From: Cryptosporangium aurantiacum
GTDB lineage: Bacteria; Actinomycetota; Actinomycetes; Mycobacteriales; Cryptosporangiaceae
NCBI RefSeq assembly: GCF_900143005.1
Contig: NZ_FRCS01000001.1
Span: 806,001-870,000, forward strand
DNA length: 64,000 bases
Reading direction: 5' to 3'
Shown here piece after piece: positions 24,990 to 32,637 of this stretch; position 1 is the stretch's first letter, and every line of letters begins with the position of its first letter. The notes beneath the pieces are model-generated. The model searched no databases and was not told where the DNA came from. It saw only the letters and a program-made list of their open reading frames with translations. The translations under genes and the position numbers were made by a program.

Positions 24990-26858
24990 ATGACCGAGCC
25001 GATGGCGGCCATGCAGCTGATGCGCACGATGCGCCGCGGTGGCCCGGATTCGCAACGGAAGCTTCCGCCGGGTACGGCGAAGCGGATCTTGGCGTTCGCA
25101 CGCCCGTACCGGCGTGACATCGCGGTGTTCCTGCTGGCCACCGTGGTGTCGGCGGTGATCGCGGTGGTGACGCCGGTGCTGGCCGGGCGGGTGGTGGATG
25201 CGATCAGCCGGGGTGGGCCCCGGAGTGCGGTGGTGACCGTGGCGCTGGTGATCGCCGGGCTCGCCGTGGTCGACACCGTGCTGTCGATGGTCGGGCGCTG
25301 GTTCTCGTCCCGGATCGGCGAGGGCATCATCCTGTCCCTGCGCAGCCGCGTGTTCGGGCACGTCCAGCGGATGCCGGTCGCGTTCTTCAGCCGGACACAG
25401 ACCGGAGCGCTGGTGAGCCGGCTGAACAACGATGTGATCGGGGCGCAGCGCGCGTTCACGTCGACGCTGTCCGGAGTGGTCTCGAACGTCATCGCGCTCG
25501 TGCTGACGCTCGCCGTCATGCTCACGCTGTCCTGGCAGATCACGCTCGCGGCGCTCGTGCTCCTACCGATCTTCGTGCTGCCGGCCCGCCGGGTCGGGCG
25601 GCGGCTGGCCGCGATCACCCGCGAGGCCGCCGAGCTCAACGCCTCGATGAACACGACGATGACCGAGCGCTTCAACGTCGCCGGTGCGGTGCTCGTGAAG
25701 CTGTTCGGGCGACCGGACGAGGAAGAGGCCGCGTTCACCCGGCGCGCGGCCAGGGTCCGGGACGTCGGCATCCTCTCCGCCGTCTACTCCCGAGCGTTCT
25801 TCGCCGCGCTGACGCTGGTCGCGGCGCTCGCGACCGCGCTGGTCTACGGCGTCGGCGGCTCGCTGGCGCTGGCGGGGAGCCTGTCCGCGGGAACCGTCGT
25901 CAGCCTCGCGCTGCTGCTCACCCGGCTGTACGGGCCGTTGACCGCGCTCTCCAACGTCCAGCTCGACGTCGCCAGCGCGCTGGTGAGCTTCGACCGGGTC
26001 TTCGAGGTGCTCGACCTGCCGCCGATGATCACCGAGAAGCCGAACGCGGTACCCGTGCCCGCCGGGGCGCGCAGCGTCGAGTTCCGGAACGTCTCGTTCA
26101 GCTACCCGGCCGCCGACGAGGTCTCGCTGGCCTCGCTGGAGGAGGTCGCGGTCCTCGACACCGCGCCGCGGACCCGGGTGCTGCACGACGTCGACTTCAC
26201 CGCCCGGCCGGGGCAGCTCGTCGCGCTGGTCGGCCCCTCCGGGGCCGGGAAGACGACGATCAGCCAGCTGATCCCGCGCCTGTACGACGTGGACGCCGGT
26301 GCGGTGCTGGTCGGCGGCGTGGACGTCCGGGACGCGACGACCGCCTCGCTGCGGGACGCCGTCGGCGTCGTCACCCAGGAGGCGCACCTGTTTCACGACA
26401 CGATCCGGGCCAACCTGCTGTTCGCGCGCCCGGGAGCGTCCGACGACCAGCTCTGGGACGCGCTCCGCCGGGCCCGGATCGAGCCGCTGGTGCGGTCGCT
26501 GCCGGACGGCCTCGACACGGTCGTCGGGGAGCGGGGCCATCGGCTCTCCGGCGGCGAGAAGCAGCGGCTGGCGATCGCGCGGCTGCTGCTCAAGGCGCCG
26601 GGCGTCGTCATACTGGACGAGGCGACCGCGCACCTGGACTCGGACTCCGAGCGCGCGGTGCAGCAGGCGCTGGACGAGGCGCTGGCCGACCGCACCGCGA
26701 TCGTCATCGCGCACCGTCTCTCCACGGTCCGGGACGCCGACCTGATCCTCGTCGTCCAGGACGGCCACATCGTCGAGCGCGGCACCCACGAGTCCCTGCT
26801 CGCCGCGGGCGGCCTCTACGCCGGCCTCTACGAGACCCAGTTCGCCCCGGCGGCCTAG
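24990..26858 (+). CDS. ABC exporter (fused membrane and ATPase domains)
   Basis: A 622-residue half-transporter of the multidrug/lipid exporter type. Six membrane helices occupy about residues 40-330 (DIAVFLLATVVSAVIAVVTPV). The ATPase has Walker A GPSGAGKTT, signature LSGGEKQRLAIA and Walker B VVILDEATAHLD, then AHRLSTVRDAD. An unusual acidic insert (SLASLEEVAVLDTAPRT) separates the first nucleotide-binding strand from the rest. The ATG at 24990 has GGAGG 9 nt upstream. It probably acts as a homodimer. Its stop overlaps the next convergent gene by 4 nt (CTAG). Confidence 0.92.
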   Translation: MTEPMAAMQLMRTMRRGGPDSQRKLPPGTAKRILAFARPYRRDIAVFLLATVVSAVIAVVTPVLAGRVVDAISRGGPRSAVVTVALVIAGLAVVDTVLSMVGRWFSSRIGEGIILSLRSRVFGHVQRMPVAFFSRTQTGALVSRLNNDVIGAQRAFTSTLSGVVSNVIALVLTLAVMLTLSWQITLAALVLLPIFVLPARRVGRRLAAITREAAELNASMNTTMTERFNVAGAVLVKLFGRPDEEEAAFTRRAARVRDVGILSAVYSRAFFAALTLVAALATALVYGVGGSLALAGSLSAGTVVSLALLLTRLYGPLTALSNVQLDVASALVSFDRVFEVLDLPPMITEKPNAVPVPAGARSVEFRNVSFSYPAADEVSLASLEEVAVLDTAPRTRVLHDVDFTARPGQLVALVGPSGAGKTTISQLIPRLYDVDAGAVLVGGVDVRDATTASLRDAVGVVTQEAHLFHDTIRANLLFARPGASDDQLWDALRRARIEPLVRSLPDGLDTVVGERGHRLSGGEKQRLAIARLLLKAPGVVILDEATAHLDSDSERAVQQALDEALADRTAIVIAHRLSTVRDADLILVVQDGHIVERGTHESLLAAGGLYAGLYETQFAPAA

Positions 26859-29149
26859 CGCGGTGAGGTCTGGACGTCCCCGGTGCGGCGGAGCTTTTGC
26901 CAGCGGAGGCGTGCGCCGGTCAGGGCCGTGGCCACCGACTGGATCAGGACGACGTACATGAGCTGCCGGTAGACGATCTGCTGCAGCGGGAACGCCCACA
27001 GCGGCCGTAGCCGCTCCCGGTCCAACCGGAACGCGATCACCGCGATCACCAGCTGCACGACGAGCATGCCGAGCCAGCCGAGCGCGGTCAGCGCGGCGTC
27101 GTAGAAGAGCAGCCCATAGATGAGGAACACGTCGATCAACGGCGCGAGCAGCGGCAGCACCACGCCGAACAGCGCCAGGAACGGCAACCCGACGCGTCCG
27201 AACCGCCCGGACGGCCCGCGGTCCGCGAACGCGCCGCGGTGCTTCCACATCGCCTGCATCGTCCCGTACGTCCAGCGGTAGCGCTGGGTGGCGAGCTGGC
27301 CCATCGTCGCGGGCGTCTCGGTCCAGGCCCGCGCCTGGTCCTGGTAGACGACCAGCCACCCGGCCCGGCTCAGCGCCATCGTCAGGTCGGTGTCCTCGGC
27401 GAGCGTGTCGTCGCTGACCCCGCCGACCTGCTCCAGCGCCTCCCGCCGGAACGCGCCGATCGCGCCGGGGACCGTCGGCATGCAGCGCATGATCTCGTAC
27501 GCGCGCCGGTCCACCGCGAAGCCGGTCACGTACTCGATGTGCTGCCAGCGCCCGAGCAGGCTGCGCCGGTTGCCGACCTTGACGTTGCCTGCCACCGCAC
27601 CCACCGCCGGATCCGAGAACGGTTGCGCCAGCGCGGAGATCGAGCCCGGCTCGAAAAGCGTGTCGCCGTCCACCATGACCACGAGCGGATAGTCGGTGGC
27701 GGCCGCGCCGATGTTCAGCGCCCGCGCCTTGCCACCGTTCGCGACCCGGATGATCCGGACGTTCGGTAGGCCCAGCGCCTCGACGATGTTCGCGGTGCCG
27801 TCGGTGGAGCCGTCGTCGACCACGATGACCTCGACCGGCACCGGGCGGCCGTCCGGCGCCCGCCCCACGTAGTCACCGGCGACCAGCGACCGGACCGCGG
27901 CCTCGATCCCGGCGCTCTCGTTGTACGCCGGAACGACGACCGACACCGGCAGCGTGACCGGCGGCGGAGGGCCCTTCTTCCGCTGTTTCCGCTGCCGGGC
28001 GACGTGCCGCCAGGTCAGCACCAGCATCAGGATCAGCCGGGCGATCGTCAGCGCGCCGACCAGGATGATGAGGTACGTGCACCACAGCACGAACTCGTGC
28101 GCCAGCCAGATGCCGTAGAGCACCGCGCGTCCGCGCCACAGCTCGCTGACGGTCGCCGAGCGGTGCACGGTCGCGGTGCTGCCGTCGCCGAAGTTGATGC
28201 CCTCGGACAGCGTCGTGAACGTGTAGCCGAGCTTCTTCATCTTCGGGATGTAGACGTCGAGCGCCTCGACGGTCTGCTCGCGGTTGCCGCCGGCGTCGTG
28301 CATCAGGACCACGGCTCCCACCCCATCCTCCGGGGTGGCGTTCTCGACGATCTCGTTCACGCCGGGCCGCGCCCAGTCCTCACCGTCGACGTCGGCGACG
28401 ACCGTGACGTAGCTCAGATCGCCGGCTTCCTTGATGATCGGCCAGTACGTGTCGTCGATGGCCGCCGCGGTCGACGAGTACGGGAACCGCAGCAGCGACG
28501 TCGTGTCGCCGGTCGCGCCGACCACCGCCATCTGGGTCGCCGAGTACTGCAGGCGACGCTCCCAGGCCGAGATGGTGGACATGTCGGCGTGCGTGAACGT
28601 GTGGATGCCGATCTCGTGGCCCTCGTCGTGGACCCGGCGCGTCATCGAGGGGTCCTCGGTGATGCGGGCACCGACCATGAAGAACGTCGCGTCGACGTCG
28701 TGTTCCTTGAGCACGTCGAGGATCTTCGGTGTCCACGTCGGGTCGGGGCCGTCGTCGAACGTCAGCGCGATCGTGCTGTCCTTCATGCCGAAGGACGCGG
28801 TGGTGCGGTGCTGCGTGGTGTCGATGACCGGTCCGCCCTCGGTGATCTCCGAGGGGACGTCGTCGGTGCTGCCCGCCTCGTGCACGGTGCTCGACGCGCC
28901 GACGGACGCCGTGGCGACCGCGTTGAGGAAGAGGACCGCGCACAGAAAGATCAGGAGGACGATGACGACGGGCACCCGGCCGCGGGCTCGCCGCTCTCCG
29001 CGTCGCTGCTCGTGCGGGCTGGGGCTGCGCCGACGCCGGCCGCGGAGCAGTCCGGCGGCGGGAGGCGGCTCCGGGGGGCCGTCCGGTTCGGCGAGGTCGG
29101 GCCCGGCGTCCTCGGCAGGGTCCTGCGGGCGACGGACGGACCGGGGCAT
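26855..29149 (-). CDS. Bifunctional polysaccharide deacetylase / family 2 glycosyltransferase
   Basis: A 764-residue membrane protein. A Pro/Arg-rich cytoplasmic start and one helix (about 60-80) precede an extracytoplasmic NodB deacetylase (about 110-330) with LTFDDGPDP, the zinc-binding HTFTHADM, RFPYSS and VLMHDAG. A second helix group leads to a GT2 domain (about 400-650) with VVPAYNES, VVDDGSTDG, MVDGDTLF, LAEDTDL and QRYRWTYGT. C-terminal helices complete a processive synthase-like layout. It likely makes and de-N-acetylates a beta-linked amino-sugar polymer. It lies 70 bp downstream of a small PVFVD-motif protein gene in the same direction, probably one operon. Confidence 0.9.
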   Translation of the reverse strand: MPRSVRRPQDPAEDAGPDLAEPDGPPEPPPAAGLLRGRRRRSPSPHEQRRGERRARGRVPVVIVLLIFLCAVLFLNAVATASVGASSTVHEAGSTDDVPSEITEGGPVIDTTQHRTTASFGMKDSTIALTFDDGPDPTWTPKILDVLKEHDVDATFFMVGARITEDPSMTRRVHDEGHEIGIHTFTHADMSTISAWERRLQYSATQMAVVGATGDTTSLLRFPYSSTAAAIDDTYWPIIKEAGDLSYVTVVADVDGEDWARPGVNEIVENATPEDGVGAVVLMHDAGGNREQTVEALDVYIPKMKKLGYTFTTLSEGINFGDGSTATVHRSATVSELWRGRAVLYGIWLAHEFVLWCTYLIILVGALTIARLILMLVLTWRHVARQRKQRKKGPPPPVTLPVSVVVPAYNESAGIEAAVRSLVAGDYVGRAPDGRPVPVEVIVVDDGSTDGTANIVEALGLPNVRIIRVANGGKARALNIGAAATDYPLVVMVDGDTLFEPGSISALAQPFSDPAVGAVAGNVKVGNRRSLLGRWQHIEYVTGFAVDRRAYEIMRCMPTVPGAIGAFRREALEQVGGVSDDTLAEDTDLTMALSRAGWLVVYQDQARAWTETPATMGQLATQRYRWTYGTMQAMWKHRGAFADRGPSGRFGRVGLPFLALFGVVLPLLAPLIDVFLIYGLLFYDAALTALGWLGMLVVQLVIAVIAFRLDRERLRPLWAFPLQQIVYRQLMYVVLIQSVATALTGARLRWQKLRRTGDVQTSPR

Positions 29150-29219
29150 CGCAGTCCTTCGATCGGCCGACCGGGGTCGGCGGGCGGTCGGTGCGCGCCG
29201 CCACTCCCGGTTCGCCCGG

Positions 29220-29495
29220 TCAGCTCGCGGTGGCCGAGGCGGTCGCGGACGTCGTGGCCGAAGCGCTCGGCATCGCGGTCGAGAGATCGACCGAGGAGCC
29301 GAACAGCCCGCTGGCCATCACGCCCAGGTACACCGCGAACGCCAGGCAGACGACGACCGCGAGGACGCGGAGCCAGCGGGCGCGGCGTCCGGTGGTGTCG
29401 ACGAAGACCGGCGCGGACGCTCCGGTGGTCGCGCGGGTGATCGCGCTGTCGTCGGCGGGGCGGTCAGTGACGGTGAGTAATCCGTTGAGGCTCAT
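29220..29495 (-). CDS. Small PVFVD-motif membrane protein upstream of the deacetylase/glycosyltransferase
   Basis: A 91-residue protein of unknown function and fourth member of the local family. A cytoplasmic stretch of 28 residues is followed by PVFVDTTGRRARWLRV (from Pro29), one membrane helix (about 43-64), then GSSVDLSTAMPSAS and a Ser/Ala/Thr tail. The ATG at 29495 follows TACGCT by 7 nt, so it is likely leaderless; the frame is open further upstream to 29540. The gene order suggests it works with the surface polysaccharide synthase encoded next. Confidence 0.72.
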   Translation of the reverse strand: MSLNGLLTVTDRPADDSAITRATTGASAPVFVDTTGRRARWLRVLAVVVCLAFAVYLGVMASGLFGSSVDLSTAMPSASATTSATASATAS

Positions 29496-29502
29496 GAGAT
29501 CA

Positions 29503-29508
29503 AGCGTA
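29503..29508 (-). promoter_or_regulatory. -10 element of the 29220-29495 gene (leaderless)
   Basis: TACGCT on the minus strand lies 7 nt before the ATG. It would also drive the downstream deacetylase/glycosyltransferase gene. Confidence 0.45.
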
Positions 29509-29721
29509 GAACCGCCATGAACCTCGCTAATCGGACTCACAGGTTTAACAAAGCGCCCAATACGGTCACCAGTTGACCTCCAGAAACGGACATTACCGGA
29601 TCATCTTACCGTTTCCGGGGCTCAGGATCGGCATTCCGGTGCCCGTGCCGTCGACCGTTCGGAGGGCTGATACATCCGGACGTCTTCAGTTTCCGCACTC
29701 AGCGTAATCACGTAGAAACGG

Positions 29722-30981
29722 TCAGGCGCCGAGCGCGGTCCACGTTTTCCGGTCAACGATGCCGGTCACCGGCAGGTGGTGCGTCCGCTGGAAGATCTTC
29801 ACGGCGTTCTGGGTCTTGGTCGCGAACGTGCCGGTGACCGTGGGCAGCTTGAGACGACGCTGCAGCGCGGTCACGGCGGCACCCTTCGAGCCGTACTTCA
29901 GCACTGTGTCGCGGTACTGCGTGAGGGGGTTGGGCGCCGCCGGCTTGGCCGTCGCGGGCTTGGCCGTCGCGGCGGGCGTCGCCGGCTTCGCAGCGGGCGT
30001 TGAGGGCTTCGCGGCGGGGGGCGCGGGCTTGTGGGCGGCCAGCAGGGCCCGCCACGTCGCGGCGTCGACCACCGCGGTACCGGGCAGCTTGTGCGCGGTC
30101 TTGAACGAGACGACCGCGGCAGCGGTCTTCGGCCCGAACGCGCCGTCGGCGGTGAGACCGAGCGCGGCCTGGAGCGCCTTGACCGCGTTGCCGCTCGCGC
30201 CCGACTGCAGCTGCGCGCCGGAGAACTTGACCAGCCCGGCGTAGGCCGCGGGGGAGCCGGCCGGAGCGCTGAGCGTCGCGTACGTCGTGCACTTGGCCGC
30301 GTTCAGCGCGCGGTACGGCGCCGCGTAGTTCAGGTCGGCGGTGCGGCACGGCCCGAAGTCGTTCGCGGCCACCGAGCCGGTCCAGAACGACGTCCGCTTC
30401 ATCGCGCCGGCCCAGCTCAGGCTGAAGTGCACGTGGTCGCGGTGGCAGGTGGTGTCCCAGCTCGCCTCCGGGTGCGACGCGCACGTGGAGTACGGCTTCC
30501 AAGCGGCGTTGTAGCTGCCCCAGATCCGGCCGTCCCAGATGATGTACATGACGCCGAGCCGGCGGGCGTTGGCGTACTTGTTGCCCGCGGAGTCCGTGGC
30601 GAACAGCCAGTTGAGCACGGCGGTGGCCTGCGCGGCCTGGGACGGCTTGCGGATCGAGTTCATCCAGTCGACGGCCCGGCCGTCGTAGTGCTCGCTGGAC
30701 ATCGTCCCGGTGCAGGAACGGGTCACGCCGTAGGACGTGTCCGGGTACGTGGCCTTCAGCAGCGCGCCGAACGCGATCGCGCCGGGCTTGTCGACCCACT
30801 CGCAGGAGGTCTGCGCGACGTACGGGGCCAGCGCCTCGATCCCGCTGGGCAGCTTGGCCGGGGCCGACGGGGTCTTCACCGGGGCGGCCGCGGAGGCCGC
30901 GACCGGTGCGGCCGCGATGCCGGTGACCACGGACAGGGCCAGGGCCGCGCCGAGCGCGCGCAGCCGGCGGAGTCGGGGCAT
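29722..30981 (-). CDS. Secreted protein with ARB_07466-like domain and two peptidoglycan-binding domains
   Basis: A 419-residue exported protein. A Sec signal peptide (RRLRALGAALALSVVTG, ending near ASAAAP) is followed by an ARB_07466/D,D-peptidase-like domain. That domain has SCEWVDKPGA, SSEHYDGRAVDWM and TCHRDHVHFSLSW, whose His/Asp pattern resembles metal-binding M15-type folds. Two PG_binding_1 domains follow (GNAVKALQAALGLTADGAFG and GAAVTALQRRLKLPTVTGTF), separated by an Ala/Pro/Lys linker. I chose ATG 30981; an in-frame GTG at 31002 is possible. It probably acts in the cell wall, either as a hydrolase or as a binding protein. Confidence 0.82.
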   Translation of the reverse strand: MPRLRRLRALGAALALSVVTGIAAAPVAASAAAPVKTPSAPAKLPSGIEALAPYVAQTSCEWVDKPGAIAFGALLKATYPDTSYGVTRSCTGTMSSEHYDGRAVDWMNSIRKPSQAAQATAVLNWLFATDSAGNKYANARRLGVMYIIWDGRIWGSYNAAWKPYSTCASHPEASWDTTCHRDHVHFSLSWAGAMKRTSFWTGSVAANDFGPCRTADLNYAAPYRALNAAKCTTYATLSAPAGSPAAYAGLVKFSGAQLQSGASGNAVKALQAALGLTADGAFGPKTAAAVVSFKTAHKLPGTAVVDAATWRALLAAHKPAPPAAKPSTPAAKPATPAATAKPATAKPAAPNPLTQYRDTVLKYGSKGAAVTALQRRLKLPTVTGTFATKTQNAVKIFQRTHHLPVTGIVDRKTWTALGA

Positions 30982-31237
30982 CGAACGCAGCGAGATCGTC
31001 ACGGCGGCCAGATCGGCGCCCGACGGTTGCCGTCTGACCCGAACGCCGCGCGCGCACCTGGCCCGCACCGATCCCGATCCCGGCGCGCTCCCGACGCCGC
31101 GCGGGTTTATCACTGCAAACCGGGCGCCCCCGCTGACCAGCCCTATCTCTGCCTCAAGAATTGGGTTCGGGCCTGCCGGAAAGCCACACGGTGCGCTTAA
31201 GGTCCGCAGAGAGAGACGGACGGGGAAGGTGTAAGCA

Positions 31238-31954
31238 GTGGTGGACGCATACGCGGCTGCAGCGCAGTACTACGACCTGCTGCACGCTGAGCAGTCGGCC
31301 GCCCGGGCACACGCGATGCTCGCGGCCGCCGAGGTCCGGCACGGCATCCTCGACCTCGGGGCGGGTACCGGCTCGGTGTTCGCCACGCTCGCGGCCGAGA
31401 TTCCCGACGTACCGATCGTCGCGGTCGAACCATCGGTGGGGATGCGGACCGCGCTCTACGCCCGCCTGGCCGCCGATCCGGCGCTGCGGGCACGCACGAC
31501 CGTGCTGCCGGAGACCGCCGAGCGATACGCGTCCGCCGAGTTCGCCGACCTGGCGCTGTGCCTCGGCACCAGCCCGGCGTTCCCGCCGCCGTATCGCCCG
31601 GACATCTGGGAGCGGGTCCGTACCGCGCTCGTCCCCGGCGGGCTGTTCCTGCTGGACGAGCCGCAGTTGACCGAGCCGGTCGCGCAGGAGCCGCGCGAGC
31701 TCGGCCGGGTCGCGGTGGGCACGCACACGGTCGTCGGCTCGGTGCGCGGGGAGCCGGCGGGTCAGCGGCAGTGGTGGGAGTACCGGTACACGGTGCTGGA
31801 CGCCGAGGGCGAGGTCCTCTCCGAGGAGGAGACCGAGTTCTACACCTGGCCGGTGTCGCCGGACGAACTGCGCACCGAACTCGCTGACGCGGGCTTCGTC
31901 GTCAAGGACGACATCGCCTACGAGGGCGGCACCCTCATCCAGGCGCTGCGCTAA
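31238..31954 (+). CDS. Class I SAM-dependent methyltransferase
   Basis: A 238-residue Rossmann-fold methyltransferase. The SAM-binding glycine motif ILDLGAGTGSVFATLA is at about residues 38-53, followed by VAVEPSVGM (acidic end of beta2), an FADLALCLGTSPAF strand and LVPGGLFLLDEPQ. The substrate is unknown. GTG 31238 is preceded by GGGGAAGG with 8 nt spacing. The stop overlaps acnR by 4 nt (CTAA). Confidence 0.87.
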   Translation: MVDAYAAAAQYYDLLHAEQSAARAHAMLAAAEVRHGILDLGAGTGSVFATLAAEIPDVPIVAVEPSVGMRTALYARLAADPALRARTTVLPETAERYASAEFADLALCLGTSPAFPPPYRPDIWERVRTALVPGGLFLLDEPQLTEPVAQEPRELGRVAVGTHTVVGSVRGEPAGQRQWWEYRYTVLDAEGEVLSEEETEFYTWPVSPDELRTELADAGFVVKDDIAYEGGTLIQALR

Positions 31955-32523
31955 CGGCGCCGGACGGCCTCTTCGACGAGGTCGAGCACCGCGCCCAGCT
32001 TGGCGGCCGGGCGTCCCATCGCGAGGTGGAGCACCAGGCCGTCCAGCGCCAGCTCGAGGAACCGCTGCAGCGTGTCGAGGTCGACGTCCTCGCGGAGGAC
32101 GCCCGCCTCCCGCTGCCGGGTCAGCCGGTCGTGGGTGGCCTGCGAGATCGCCTCGGAACGCGCGGCCCAGCGGGCGGCGAAGTCCTTGTCGGTGCGGAGC
32201 CGGCGGGACACCTCGAGCTGAGTGCCGAGCCACCCGGCCTGCTCGGGGCTGAACTCGTCGTCCAGCAGGTTGCGCATGACCTGCACCAGGCCTTGCTCGG
32301 CGACGACCCCGGCCATCTCGGCCGCGTCGTCCTCGGCAACGGCGAGAAAAAGCGACTCCTTGTCGCGGAAGTGGTGGAAGATCGCACCACGGGAGAGGCC
32401 GGTCTCCTCTTCCAGCCGGCGGACCGTCGCGCCCTCGTAGCCGTGCCGGGCGAAACACGCCCGGGCACCGGCGAGGATTTCCTGCCGACGGGCGTCGAGG
32501 TGCAGCTGACTGACCTTGGGCAT
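31951..32523 (-). CDS. acnR: TetR-family regulator AcnR
   Basis: A 190-residue TetR protein with helix-turn-helix at about 15-60 (ARQEIL, GATVRRLEEETGLSRGAIFHHFRDKESLF). Its position just downstream of, and codirectional with, aconitase is that of AcnR, the repressor of acn described in Corynebacterium. The C-terminal ligand domain (TDKDFAARWAARSEAI) is typical. Promoter sequences upstream of acnR and acnA share a 9-bp core (CCGTACGTC), suggesting it binds both. Citrate/Mg responsiveness is known for the Corynebacterium protein only. Confidence 0.9.
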   Translation of the reverse strand: MPKVSQLHLDARRQEILAGARACFARHGYEGATVRRLEEETGLSRGAIFHHFRDKESLFLAVAEDDAAEMAGVVAEQGLVQVMRNLLDDEFSPEQAGWLGTQLEVSRRLRTDKDFAARWAARSEAISQATHDRLTRQREAGVLREDVDLDTLQRFLELALDGLVLHLAMGRPAAKLGAVLDLVEEAVRRR

Positions 32524-32557
32524 GTCCTGATCGTGTCAGCCGGAACCCGGTTGATGC

Positions 32558-32569
32558 AATCCGTACGTC
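32558..32569. promoter_or_regulatory. Candidate AcnR operator at acnR
   Basis: AATCCGTACGTC lies 35-46 bp upstream of the acnR start. It matches AAACCGTACGTC upstream of acnA in 11 of 12 positions and is centred on the palindrome CGTACG. Confidence 0.5.
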
Positions 32570-32585
32570 TGGTTTTCTAGCGCGA

Positions 32586-32621
32586 ACCGGCCCCGCGGCG
32601 TCTGCACGCCGCGGGGCCGGT
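32586..32621 (-). terminator. acnA transcription terminator
   Basis: A perfect 16-bp stem ACCGGCCCCGCGGCGT with a CTGC loop begins 17 bp after the acnA stop. There is no clear T-run behind it, as is common in high-GC actinomycetes. Read-through into acnR is possible. Confidence 0.8.
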
Positions 32622-32637
32622 CAACCACAGCGCCAAC

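Noticed and set aside
2206-31117. TTATCACTGCA at 2206-2216 and 31107-31117 as a shared promoter motif
   Set aside because: An 11-base match is expected by chance many times in 64 kb, and the flanks differ. It may be real as both lie before minus-strand genes, but the evidence is too thin.
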